This document shows, one piece after another, positions 44,092-51,744 of a stretch of 64,000 nucleotides of DNA; the stretch's first letter is position 1, and each line of letters begins with the position of its first letter. Source of the stretch: Bacteroidota bacterium (lineage in GTDB: Bacteria > Bacteroidota > Bacteroidia > Flavobacteriales > Flavobacteriaceae); contig JAEWJM010000024.1 in NCBI GenBank assembly GCA_023386585.1, positions 1-64,000 of the forward strand. Reading direction: 5' to 3'. Both the position numbers and the translations under genes were made by a program. Under the pieces are notes generated by a model. It searched no databases and had not been told where the DNA came from. It saw nothing but the letters and a program-made list of their open reading frames with translations.

Positions 44092-44448
44092 ATGCAAAAA
44101 TTGACCAATAAAGAAGAAGAAATCATGCAAATCCTTTGGAAGCTGAAAAAGGCTTTTGTGAAGGACATCATGGCTGAGATTACCGACGATCAGCCGCATT
44201 ACAACACGTTGTCGACGATTGTGCGCAACCTTGAGGAGAAAGGTTACGTTTCGCACACGGCATACGGAAATACGCACCAGTACTACCCGATCGTAAAAAT
44301 CGAAGATTACCGGAAGCAATTTATGAGCAACGCCATCGACAATTATTTTGGCAGCTCGTATAAAAATCTGGTTTCATTTTTTGCGAAGGAACAGAAAATT
44401 TCGGCTGAAGAGCTCCGCGAAATATTGGATCTAATCGAAAAAAAATAG
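44092..44448 (+). CDS. BlaI/MecI/CopY-family transcriptional repressor
   Basis: A 118-residue winged-helix repressor. The N-terminal LTNKEEEIMQILWKL and NTLSTIVRNLEEKGYV form the DNA-binding domain; the C-terminal helices serve for dimerisation. BlaI is inactivated by cleavage when its sensor peptidase is triggered. The gene lies 4 bp upstream of an M56 (BlaR1-like) gene, the normal pair. No beta-lactamase gene is nearby, so the pair probably controls something other than penicillin resistance. Confidence 0.92.
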   Translation: MQKLTNKEEEIMQILWKLKKAFVKDIMAEITDDQPHYNTLSTIVRNLEEKGYVSHTAYGNTHQYYPIVKIEDYRKQFMSNAIDNYFGSSYKNLVSFFAKEQKISAEELREILDLIEKK

Positions 44449-44452
44449 CATT

Positions 44453-46240
44453 ATGGAGGCATTGCTAACCTATCTGGTAAAATCGGGCGGATTGATCGCC
44501 GCGTTTTGGGCCGCCTATTTTTTGCTGCTTCGCAAGGAAACGTTCTTCAGGACGAACCGGTGGTACCTGCTTTTCGGGTTACTGACATCGGTTGTATTGC
44601 CGCTCATTACTTTTAAGAAAGTCATCTGGATCGATCCGGCACCTGAGGCAATTAATTGGACCGCATTGCCAACGCAAGCTGCGGCCGATCCCGGCTTCGA
44701 GATCAACTGGTGGATCGTTGCCGCGGCAATCTATTCGATCGGATTGGCCGCCTTCCTGTTCCGCTTTTTCGGCGACTTTTATGCGCTGCGACGGGCTTTG
44801 AAGGGAAAAACCGTACTTCAGCAAGCCGATTTCAAATTCGTCGATACAAAAGACAATATTTCGCCTTTCTCCTATTTCAATTACATCGTTTATAATTCGT
44901 CATTGTACAGTCCGGCCGAACTTCAAAACATCCTTGAGCACGAGAAAGTCCACAGCGACCAGCACCATTCGGTCGACGTATTGATCTCACGCCTGTTCTG
45001 CATTGCCTTTTGGTTCAATCCGTTTGTCTGGCTCTACAAGCAATCGATACTTCAAAACCTTGAATTTATTGCCGACAATGAAGCGACACGGAATTTGGCC
45101 GACAAAAAATCCTATCAGTTTACATTGTTAAAAGTCACAGCACATGAAAATTGTGTTGATATCACTAATCATTTCTATCAATCATTAATCAAAAAACGAA
45201 TCGTTATGTTAAACAAGAATCAGTCAAAGAAGCGTAATTCGTGGAAGTACGCGCTGATCGTGCCGGGTCTGGCGGCATTTATGTTCTATTTCCAGGTCAA
45301 GGTCATCGCTCAGGAACGCGATACCACAAAAGTTGCCTCAGTTCCTGTTCCTGCGTTGGCGACGGTGCAGGACACCGATGTGGTTGTACACAAAAACACA
45401 TCCGACAGCGAACTGAAAGCCTATTCGGAACGCGTTAAAAAGGAACAAGGCGTAACGTTGAAGTTCAGCAAGGTAAAGCGCAATTCGCAAGGTGAAATTA
45501 CCGGGATCAAAGCCGAATTCAAGAGTGATAACGGCAAAAAAGGCGTCACCCAAATCAGCAGTGACGAACCAATCGCTCCTATCCGGTTTTACAAACGCGA
45601 TGATGGTGCAATCGGATTTTCTAGTGGCCGGACGGACAGGATTATCCACGCAAGAGTAGCTAACCGGGAAGACGGTGACGACGCTGATTTTGATTTTGAC
45701 TTTGATGTTAACACTCCAGAAGCGCCGGAACCACCAGAAGCGCCTCAGTCTCCTGCCGATGTCGATGGAGTTCCGCCTCCAAATCCGCCGCATCCGCCCC
45801 GTCCGCCGCGAAATTTTAAAGGCGACAAACAGGTTATCATCCGGAAAGGTAAAGGCGACCCGGTGGTGATTATTGACGGAGAGGTAGTGGTTGGCAAGCT
45901 TGATCTTGAAAATCTCGATCGGTTAAAATCCGACGGAATCAACATTACGGGCGACGGTGACGAAAAGGTCATCATTGTCGACGGAAAAAAAATTGATGCC
46001 GATGTAAGGCGCCAGGTGCGTGAAAGCATGGAGCGCGCAAGGCCGGAAATCGAAAAAGCACGCCGCGAGGTCGAAAGGGCACGCATCCGTCTTGAAGACA
46101 ACGACGAGAGAATTTCAAGGCGCGAAATGGACCAGGCGCGCAAGGAAATTGAAAACGCGCGCGCCGAAATCAACAAGGCAAAGGCCGACATCGAAAAGCA
46201 AAAGCAGGAGCTCGAAAAAGAGCGGGCTCAAAAAAAATAA
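44453..46240 (+). CDS. M56-family (BlaR1-like) membrane metallopeptidase
   Basis: A 595-residue sensor protease. Helices are near 11-26, 38-55, 86-105 and 265-281. The zinc motif is HEKVH at 163-167, with the third ligand in EFIADNEA (204-211) and the supporting FNPFVWL. The C-terminal region lies outside the membrane and is not a penicillin-binding domain: it has an Asp-rich stretch, a Pro-rich stretch (about 420-450) and a long charged coiled coil (about 525-595). This domain presumably senses an envelope signal and leads to BlaI cleavage. The signal is unknown. Confidence 0.88.
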   Translation: MEALLTYLVKSGGLIAAFWAAYFLLLRKETFFRTNRWYLLFGLLTSVVLPLITFKKVIWIDPAPEAINWTALPTQAAADPGFEINWWIVAAAIYSIGLAAFLFRFFGDFYALRRALKGKTVLQQADFKFVDTKDNISPFSYFNYIVYNSSLYSPAELQNILEHEKVHSDQHHSVDVLISRLFCIAFWFNPFVWLYKQSILQNLEFIADNEATRNLADKKSYQFTLLKVTAHENCVDITNHFYQSLIKKRIVMLNKNQSKKRNSWKYALIVPGLAAFMFYFQVKVIAQERDTTKVASVPVPALATVQDTDVVVHKNTSDSELKAYSERVKKEQGVTLKFSKVKRNSQGEITGIKAEFKSDNGKKGVTQISSDEPIAPIRFYKRDDGAIGFSSGRTDRIIHARVANREDGDDADFDFDFDVNTPEAPEPPEAPQSPADVDGVPPPNPPHPPRPPRNFKGDKQVIIRKGKGDPVVIIDGEVVVGKLDLENLDRLKSDGINITGDGDEKVIIVDGKKIDADVRRQVRESMERARPEIEKARREVERARIRLEDNDERISRREMDQARKEIENARAEINKAKADIEKQKQELEKERAQKK

Positions 46241-46245
46241 CGCTG

Positions 46246-46274
46246 AAGGCTACCGGATTGGTGGCCTTTTTTTA
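46246..46274 (+). terminator. Rho-independent terminator
   Basis: Nine-base-pair stem AAGGCTACC/GGTGGCCTT with one G-U pair, loop GGATT, then a T run. It ends the blaI-M56 transcript. Confidence 0.75.
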
Positions 46275-46284
46275 TTTTTAGTCT

Positions 46285-46437
46285 GTGAAAAAGCTATTTA
46301 AAATCCTCGCAAAACTCAACAAGGCGGTGCTTCCGTCGTACTCGAAGCGCCAATTGTCGATCAGCAAGGCCAGCAAGCTGCAGATGGCAATAATTGCATG
46401 GCGCTATTACGTGACGAAACGCGCTTTGGACGATTGA
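46285..46437 (+). CDS. 50-residue basic protein, GTG start
   Basis: GTG 46285 opens a frame of 50 codons ending at TGA 46435-46437. The product is basic and probably helical: KKLFKILAKLNKAVLPSYS, then KASKLQMAIIAWRYYVTKRA. I recall short flavobacterial proteins of this form, so it looks like a real conserved gene, but I cannot confirm this here. It starts 11 bp after the terminator of the M56 gene; a TATTTTTA close to the -7 consensus overlaps the T run. Possible membrane-surface binding is a guess from its amphipathic character. Confidence 0.65.
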   Translation: MKKLFKILAKLNKAVLPSYSKRQLSISKASKLQMAIIAWRYYVTKRALDD

Positions 46438-46442
46438 ATGTT

Positions 46443-46521
46443 CAGCAGCTTTTTCCTGCTCTTCGCTATATCTTTTGCTGCGCAGGCTTGCAAAAGGATG
46501 CCGCTGCGATCAGGGCTAGGC
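46443..46521 (-). ncRNA. Flavo-1-like structured element, copy 3
   Basis: On the minus strand, CCCTGATCGCAGCGG-CATCCTTTTGC is followed by a short hairpin loop and GCAAAAGATATAGCG-AAGAGCAGGA. These blocks match the copies at 1288 and 61160 almost base for base. It lies antisense to a plus-strand ORF of 65 codons that has a signal-peptide-like start; the conserved blocks explain that ORF as accidental. Confidence 0.6.
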
Positions 46522-46704
46522 ATTTGTCTGATGGATGGGGCAGTCAACTCCAGATTGTGCGTGCAGAACTTGAATCTGGCAATCGATGCCCGGAAAATCG
46601 GCTTGGCACCAAAATTTCACATGCTTGCGATTTAAAAATACAATGTTAATTACCATGTGAGTAAGCGACTTACGATTAATCGATTTAAAAATGACATTTT
46701 TTGG
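46522..46704. other. Gene-free stretch upstream of tRNA-Arg
   Basis: No gene is supported here. It holds a perfect palindrome GTAAG-CGA-CTTAC at 46661-46673 and AAAAATG-A-CATTTTT at 46687-46701 just before the tRNA promoter. Their role is unknown; they could be operator-like or remnants. Confidence 0.4.
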
Positions 46705-46705
46705 T

Positions 46706-46734
46706 TTGAAGTTTTGATTTTTGTGATATATTTG
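46706..46734 (+). promoter_or_regulatory. Promoter of tRNA-Arg
   Basis: TTG (46706-46708), 18 bases, TATATTTG (46727-46734): a close match to the Bacteroidetes -33/-7 signature. The tRNA begins 13 bp later. Confidence 0.65.
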
Positions 46735-46746
46735 CACCCTGAAAAC

Positions 46747-46820
46747 GGCCTCGTGGCGCAACTGAATAGCGCATCTGATTACGGCTCAGAAGGTTACTGG
46801 TTTGAATCCAGTCGAGGTCA
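46747..46820 (+). tRNA. tRNA-Arg (anticodon ACG)
   Basis: A full cloverleaf of 74 nt. The acceptor stem pairs GGCCTCG with CGAGGTC (one G-U), the D stem is GCGC/GCGC, the anticodon stem is TCTGA/TCAGA with loop TTACGGC (ACG at 46781-46783), and the T stem is ACTGG/CCAGT. The discriminator is A and CCA is not encoded. A34 would be edited to inosine to read CGU, CGC and CGA codons. Confidence 0.95.
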
Positions 46821-46840
46821 CGAATAAATACTCGAATAAG

Positions 46841-46872
46841 AAAAAACGCCAAGGTCGCTTGAGCGTTTTTTT
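46841..46872 (+). terminator. Terminator after tRNA-Arg
   Basis: AAAAAACGC (46841-46849) pairs with GCGTTTTTT (46863-46871) around a 13-base loop, followed by further T. A smaller hairpin GCTC-GCTT-GAGC with T run recurs at 46957-46976 in the second copy of the direct repeat. Confidence 0.65.
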
Positions 46873-47026
46873 GTTTTGAGTATTTTCAAAGCGGAGCTTT
46901 GTCTGGATATGTAATCCAGTGCTGATGTTCGTTTCGCTGATCCTCCGATGAACAAAGCTCGCTTGAGCGTTTTTTTGTTTTGAGTATTTTCAAAGCGGAG
47001 CTTTGTCTGGATATGCAATCCAGTGC
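46855..47026 (+). repeat. 68-bp direct repeat pair downstream of tRNA-Arg
   Basis: The segment 46855-46922 recurs at 46959-47026 with one difference (GTAATCC versus GCAATCC). Each copy begins with the terminator-like CGCTTGAGCG-T run and ends with CTGGATATG-AATCCAGTGC, itself a small inverted repeat (CTGGAT/ATCCAG). The copies are 104 bp apart. It may mark a lost tRNA or an old duplication of the tRNA trailer. No gene lies between 46821 and 47260; the stretch 47027-47260 shows only the small hairpin CGGTT-TTT-AACCG. Confidence 0.7.
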
Positions 47027-47260
47027 AGTAAATCTTTGCTGTAGGCCAGTTCACTTCTGTAAACAATCCTTCGTTTCCACATTTTCCTACCACGCTCTAA
47101 CTTTCAGCATATCACAGGTTTAACAAGGTTAATCGGTTTTTAACCGCATTTTAATAAGTGCTGCCAATTCGCCGTTAAATATATCCGAAGAAAATGTGAA
47201 ACCGTGGCCGGCCTGGATTTTTGCTGCAATAACTTTATACTAAACTTAAATCCATAACAT

Positions 47261-47803
47261 ATGAAAAAGACTCTTTTCTTGCTGGGTGCACTGCTATCCT
47301 TCTGCTTAGCTTCAGCGCAGGTTAACAACACCTCGACAAACCGCTCGTCATCGACAACCACTACAACCAAAACACACGACATGAAAGATGATGGAACCAG
47401 TACGACTTCCGGTAAGCATAGGGCAAAACGCCATAACAACGCTACCGCCGGAACCAATCGTTCTTCGACAATGAACACCAATCAGACAAGCACCACAAAA
47501 ACAACAAATTCAACGAATAACAACAGTGGAATTTCAGGCAATACAGACATGAACGGAAATACAACAACTCCGGCCGGAACTGTTGGTGGAAGCAATACTG
47601 ATGGAAGTCCGGACAGCACAAACGGCGATCCCGGGGTAAAAATCAACGCGACTGATGGCATGACTGCGCCAACCGATGTCAATCAACGTGGCAACAACGC
47701 GGGAACCTCTGGTACAAACGCTTCAGGAACCACTTCGGGAACCACTACAGCCAGCGGTACAACTACCACTACAAAAAGCAAGTCTGCCAGCTCAGGAAAA
47801 TAG
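47261..47803 (+). CDS. Secreted Thr/Ser/Asn-rich low-complexity protein
   Basis: A 180-residue exported protein with a signal peptide ending CLASAQ (about residue 20). The rest is low complexity, rich in Thr, Ser, Asn and Gly, with runs such as TTTTTKT and a basic patch GKHRAKRHNN. No folded domain or sorting signal is seen, so it is probably disordered at the cell surface or in the periplasm. Orthologue and function unknown. A very strong terminator follows 61 bp after the stop. Confidence 0.75.
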   Translation: MKKTLFLLGALLSFCLASAQVNNTSTNRSSSTTTTTKTHDMKDDGTSTTSGKHRAKRHNNATAGTNRSSTMNTNQTSTTKTTNSTNNNSGISGNTDMNGNTTTPAGTVGGSNTDGSPDSTNGDPGVKINATDGMTAPTDVNQRGNNAGTSGTNASGTTSGTTTASGTTTTTKSKSASSGK

Positions 47804-47864
47804 TGCCGGCACGAAAAACACCTAATCAGGTTAATTATAATTTGGTTTTATTTTGTTTTGGTGG

Positions 47865-47900
47865 AAGGTTTGGGAACTAATTGTTCCCAAACCTTTTTTT
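47865..47900 (+). terminator. Strong rho-independent terminator
   Basis: Perfect 13-bp stem AAGGTTTGGGAAC/GTTCCCAAACCTT, loop TAATT, then five T. It ends the low-complexity protein transcript. Its left arm and loop contain the stop codon of the convergent GNAT gene, whose last codons are encoded by the hairpin. Confidence 0.88.
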
Positions 47901-48452
47901 ATCGTCCGGATTGAGCTTGGAATAAATTACATTGTCGAGAAACCTGCCATCATAAAATTCATTCTCACGCAAATGCGCTTCCTTGACGAATCCGTTCTTT
48001 TCAAGCACGCGTGCCGAGGCAATATTTTCGGGATCAATGATCGCTTCGACCGAATGCAGCTTCATCTGGTCGAATCCATAGCATAACACCGCGTCAACCG
48101 CTTCAGTAATCAGTCCTTTTCCACAAAACTGCGGTAAAATCATATAGCCAATCTCGGAACGGAAGTGCTCTTTTTTGATAACGTAATGTCCGATAATTCC
48201 GATCATCGCATCGCTGCCGCTGCAGGTGATTGCCCAGTTGATTCCTTCGTTATTATTGATTTTCGAATCGATCAGGGCGATATGGGCCAAAGCATCTGCA
48301 TGCGACTTTACTAACGGTCGCGGCACGAATTTCATAGTCTCGGGATCCGACCTAAGGTCGAAAACGCATTGCACGTCATTGGTACTTATCCGCCTCAAAA
48401 AAAGCCGGTCGGATTCAAGAATTGGAAAGGGATCAAAATTTACAGACAGCAT
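47877..48452 (-). CDS. GNAT N-acetyltransferase, RimJ/RimL type
   Basis: A 191-residue acetyltransferase of the Acetyltransf_3 (RimJ/RimL) group. Landmarks are LESDRLFLRRISTNDVQ at the N-terminus, MIGIIGHYVIKKEHFRSEIGYMILPQFCGKGLITEAV (acetyl-CoA pyrophosphate loop QFCGKGL), and IDPENIASARVLEKNGFVKE. Such enzymes acetylate protein N-termini or small molecules; the substrate here is open. It ends within the terminator of the convergent gene. Confidence 0.9.
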   Translation of the reverse strand: MLSVNFDPFPILESDRLFLRRISTNDVQCVFDLRSDPETMKFVPRPLVKSHADALAHIALIDSKINNNEGINWAITCSGSDAMIGIIGHYVIKKEHFRSEIGYMILPQFCGKGLITEAVDAVLCYGFDQMKLHSVEAIIDPENIASARVLEKNGFVKEAHLRENEFYDGRFLDNVIYSKLNPDDKKRFGNN

Positions 48453-48469
48453 GGATTTTCGAAAATTAG

Positions 48470-48499
48470 TTGCGAGTTAAATATATTTTATTAATTTTA
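48470..48499 (+). promoter_or_regulatory. Candidate promoter of the 93-residue protein gene
   Basis: TTG (48470-48472), exactly 19 bases, TAATTTTA (48492-48499), one base off the -7 consensus. The ATG at 48536 follows after a short AT-rich leader. Confidence 0.5.
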
Positions 48500-48535
48500 A
48501 ATCCCACCAAATCATTAACTTAAAAAATTAGAACC

Positions 48536-48817
48536 ATGACTACCTACTTTGAAAAGGTCGAAAAAGAAGAAATTCACGACCTTCATTTTCCGAAAACTGA
48601 CGTGCTGGATGACCGCTACGACAAGTCCCAACGCAATTCCGAGCTACATCGTGCACTTTCCCTAGGAAACCTCGAGCACTCAAAAATCAAGATTTTCTTT
48701 GAAGACAACGTTTCGAAAAAAGTGGTTGAAACTACCGTTTGGGGAGTTACCGACAACAGCGTAATCCTCAAACAGGGCATCGGAATCCCAATTAACCGGA
48801 TTTACAAATCAGCCTGA
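48536..48817 (+). CDS. Conserved small cytoplasmic protein
   Basis: A 93-residue soluble protein with no signal peptide or membrane helix. The middle (RALSLGNLEHSKIKIFF) and the end (TTVWGVTDNSVILKQGIGIPINRIYK) look like a small beta domain, perhaps a barrel or SH3-like fold. It is bracketed by a promoter and a terminator, so it is a single-gene unit. I do not recognise a named family. Confidence 0.78.
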   Translation: MTTYFEKVEKEEIHDLHFPKTDVLDDRYDKSQRNSELHRALSLGNLEHSKIKIFFEDNVSKKVVETTVWGVTDNSVILKQGIGIPINRIYKSA

Positions 48818-48825
48818 ATTTGAAT

Positions 48826-48856
48826 CAAATAGCGCCACACGGCGCTTTTTTTATTT
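48826..48856 (+). terminator. Rho-independent terminator
   Basis: Stem AGCGCC/GGCGCT (48831-48846), loop ACAC, seven T; the outer CAAAT/ATTTG can pair further. Confidence 0.8.
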
Positions 48857-48925
48857 GATGATTTACAAAGTTGTCTTTAAACTACTTAAGTTTACATATC
48901 AACCGCTCAATTTCAATCAACCTTT

Positions 48926-51166
48926 ATGAGAAAAAAAGTTTTACAGGCCGTGGCTGTCCTCGCTTTGTGCTGCACCGGCGTAGTGGCGCAGGAAAAGCAG
49001 TCGAATTATGATTACCATGAGGCTTTTGGGCCGCTATTTTACGTCAATAACGGAACGCAAACGCGATCGGCCAGCGGCCAGCCCGGGCCGGAATATTGGC
49101 AAAACCGAGCGGATTACCAGCTAAAGGCGACGCTCAATGAACAAACCAATGAAATTACGGGATCGGAAGTACTGACCTATACCAACAACAGTCCGGACCG
49201 ACTTTCGTTTCTTTGGATGAACGTCGACCAAAATCTCTTCAGTGCCGACTCCCGCGGAAATGCCGTGATTCCACCAACCGGAAGCCGCAACGGCGCGCAC
49301 GGCCAGGTTTTCAATGGCGGACACAAAATCAAATCGGTTAAAGCGATTACGACCTCAAAGGGCAAGAGTACTGAAACCGATCTGAAATTCAACATTTACG
49401 ACACGCGAATGCAGGTTATGCTTTCGAAAGAAATCGGAGCAAAAGGCGGAACAGTCAAACTCAAGATCGAATTTTCGTTCATTTCACCAATTTACGGCTC
49501 CGACCGCATGGGAATTCAGGACACCAAAAACGGCAAAATATTTTCCGTTGCGCAGTGGTATCCGAGAATGTGCGTTTACGACGACATCCGCGGGTGGAAC
49601 ACCGATCCATATCTGGGAGCCGGCGAGTTTTACCTTGAGTATGGCGACTTTGACGTTATCATCACTGCTCCGGCGAATCACATCGTATTCTGTTCAGGCG
49701 AATTGCTAAATCCAGGTGATGTTTATACCGCAGAGCAGCAAAAACGCTGGACATCGGCAGCGCAAAGTGAAAAAACGGTCGTAATTCGCTCGGCTGAAGA
49801 AGTCACCAATCCGTCGTCACGGCCTGCAGGCAAATCAACATTGGATTGGCATTTCAGAATCAAAAATGCGCGCGACGCTTCGTGGGCATCATCGGCATCT
49901 TTTATTGTCGATGCTGCGCGGATCAACCTTCCGGAAGGCAAAAAAGCAATGGCTATTTCCGCTTATCCTGTCGAGAGTGCAGGCGCTGACGGATGGGGCC
50001 GCTCAACGGAGTATACAAAAACGTCAATCGAGAATTATTCAAACCGCTGGTTTACATTTCCGTATCCTAACGCCATCAACATCGCCAGCAACACCGGTGG
50101 AATGGAATATCCTGGAATCGTTTTCTGCTCGTGGGAATCCCGCGGCGGCGATCTTTGGGGCGTAACCGATCACGAGTTTGGACATACGTGGTTCCCGATG
50201 ATTGTAGGATCGAATGAACGGCTTTTTCCGTGGATGGATGAAGGATTCAATACGTTTATTAACTCCTTGAGCTCTGCCGATTTTAACAAGGGCGAATATC
50301 TTTCGCCAAATAAAGACCTTCACGAAGGTGCCGATTTTCTGACACATCCCGGACTGGAACCGATTATGAGCGGTGCCGACAATATGTTGGAAGATAATAT
50401 TGGCGTGCTGGCATACTATAAGCCCGGCACCGGGCTGACACTCCTGAGAGAGCAGATCCTTGGTCCGGAGCGTTTCGACATGGCTTTCCGGACTTATGTC
50501 GCCCGTTGGGCTTTCAAACATCCGACGCCTGAAGATTTTTTCAGATCGATGGAAAATGCGGCAGGCGAAAACCTTAGCTGGTTCTGGCGTGGTTGGTTCA
50601 TAAACAACTGGAGACTCGATCAGGGCGTCAAAAAAGTGAAATATTACAAAAACGATCCGGCACAGGGAGCGTTTATCACTGTTGACAATCTTGATAAGTT
50701 GGCAATGCCGATAATTGCCGACATCAAATACAAAAGCGGCAAGACCGAACGGGTAAAACTTCCTGTCGAAATCTGGCAACGCAATACAAGTTGGACGTTC
50801 CGCAGGCCGTCTACCGAAGAAATAACCACCATCACACTCGATCCCGACCATGTTTTTCCCGACTATAATGCGGAAAATGACACATGGACTGCCGGAAAAG
50901 GTGAATTGGAAAAAGATGTGATACTTACGCCATATGTGGGAACATATTCGAGTAAGCAGGTGCCGATCAAGATTACCTTTACCGATGAAGATAACATGCT
51001 CATGGCGCAGGCAAGCGGTCAGGGAAAATTCCCCTTGCAGCCAACCGGAAAAGACAAATTTGCCTTTTCACAAGCGGGACTTGAGATCGAATTCAACGTT
51101 GCAAAAGGAGAAATGACGCTGAAACAAGGCGGCGGCGTCGCGTTGCTTTTCACAAAAGACAAATAG
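48926..51166 (+). CDS. M1-family zinc metallopeptidase, exported
   Basis: A 746-residue exported peptidase of the M1 (aminopeptidase N/leukotriene A4 hydrolase) family. The signal peptide ends VVAQ at about residue 22. The N-terminal beta domain spans about 60-330. The substrate loop is GGMEYPG (391-397), the zinc motif is HEFGH (416-420) and the third ligand is E439 in WMDEGFNTF. A catalytic Tyr lies in YKPGTGL. It has no T9SS sorting domain, so it is probably periplasmic or membrane-associated. It likely trims N-terminal residues from peptides. Confidence 0.93.
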   Translation: MRKKVLQAVAVLALCCTGVVAQEKQSNYDYHEAFGPLFYVNNGTQTRSASGQPGPEYWQNRADYQLKATLNEQTNEITGSEVLTYTNNSPDRLSFLWMNVDQNLFSADSRGNAVIPPTGSRNGAHGQVFNGGHKIKSVKAITTSKGKSTETDLKFNIYDTRMQVMLSKEIGAKGGTVKLKIEFSFISPIYGSDRMGIQDTKNGKIFSVAQWYPRMCVYDDIRGWNTDPYLGAGEFYLEYGDFDVIITAPANHIVFCSGELLNPGDVYTAEQQKRWTSAAQSEKTVVIRSAEEVTNPSSRPAGKSTLDWHFRIKNARDASWASSASFIVDAARINLPEGKKAMAISAYPVESAGADGWGRSTEYTKTSIENYSNRWFTFPYPNAINIASNTGGMEYPGIVFCSWESRGGDLWGVTDHEFGHTWFPMIVGSNERLFPWMDEGFNTFINSLSSADFNKGEYLSPNKDLHEGADFLTHPGLEPIMSGADNMLEDNIGVLAYYKPGTGLTLLREQILGPERFDMAFRTYVARWAFKHPTPEDFFRSMENAAGENLSWFWRGWFINNWRLDQGVKKVKYYKNDPAQGAFITVDNLDKLAMPIIADIKYKSGKTERVKLPVEIWQRNTSWTFRRPSTEEITTITLDPDHVFPDYNAENDTWTAGKGELEKDVILTPYVGTYSSKQVPIKITFTDEDNMLMAQASGQGKFPLQPTGKDKFAFSQAGLEIEFNVAKGEMTLKQGGGVALLFTKDK

Positions 51167-51181
51167 CATCCCGGTAAAAAG

Positions 51182-51210
51182 AAAAAGCCATCTCAACGAT
51201 GGCTTTTTTA
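51182..51210 (+). terminator. Bidirectional terminator
   Basis: Eleven-base-pair stem AAAAAGCCATC/GATGGCTTTTT, loop TCAAC, with T runs on both strands. It serves the M1 peptidase gene and the convergent gene at 51223. Confidence 0.85.
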
Positions 51211-51222
51211 TTTGATTAAAAT

Positions 51223-51678
51223 TTATTCGATATTAAAACTGATCGGATAGTTGTACAGGCAACGAACCGGCTTGCCAGCGACTTTTGCAGGTAGCCACGT
51301 TTTGTTGAACGTGCTCACGACTCTTGCAGCTTCATTTTTCATTTGTTCGTATGCCAGTGCATCGGCTGCCTTTTCTTCTTCCGTCTGTATTTTTACGGTT
51401 TCGGCCGGAACCAGATCCTTCACGCTGATGTAAAACGCCTTCACGTCGTTCATCCGTCCATCCGGTTCCACAATAAAGCTGGTAAAAATTCTTACCTTCT
51501 TATTTTTCACCGGTGGAAACTTATAATTTTCGCTGATGAACATGGTCAATGTATACATTCCGTCAGCAAGGTCGGGCTTTTGATCGACCTCGGTTGTCCT
51601 GTATACTTTTTCGGACGATTCCTGCGCCGATACTGCGACAGAACAGCATATCGCAAGTAAAAAAAAGAGCTTTTTCAT
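51223..51678 (-). CDS. Exported TonB-like C-terminal domain protein
   Basis: A 151-residue exported protein. The signal peptide is MKKLFFLLAICCSVAVSAQ. The mature part resembles the TonB C-terminal fold: EVDQKPDLADGMYTLTMFIS, then FTSFIVEPDGRMNDVKAF and TWLPAKVAGKPVRCLYNYPISFNI. It lacks a membrane anchor and a Pro-rich spacer, so it is not a TonB energy transducer itself. Start ATG 51678 is favoured by the signal peptide; an ATG three codons upstream is possible. Function unknown. Confidence 0.8.
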   Translation of the reverse strand: MKKLFFLLAICCSVAVSAQESSEKVYRTTEVDQKPDLADGMYTLTMFISENYKFPPVKNKKVRIFTSFIVEPDGRMNDVKAFYISVKDLVPAETVKIQTEEEKAADALAYEQMKNEAARVVSTFNKTWLPAKVAGKPVRCLYNYPISFNIE

Positions 51679-51744
51679 GGTGGTCATTCCTGAGATAGGA
51701 CGTCGAAGATAGCCAAAAAATTTAATTTCGTAAAAATTAGCGGC

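Noticed and set aside
46438..46635. Plus-strand ORF with signal-peptide-like start
   Set aside because: It is the reverse complement of a conserved structured element found at three other sites, so the reading frame is most likely accidental.
46855..47026. CRISPR-like repeat
   Set aside because: Only two copies, each longer than a CRISPR repeat and containing a terminator; no cas genes.
46747..47260. Genomic island integrated at tRNA-Arg
   Set aside because: No integrase, no duplicated tRNA 3' end and no mobile genes; only a local direct repeat.
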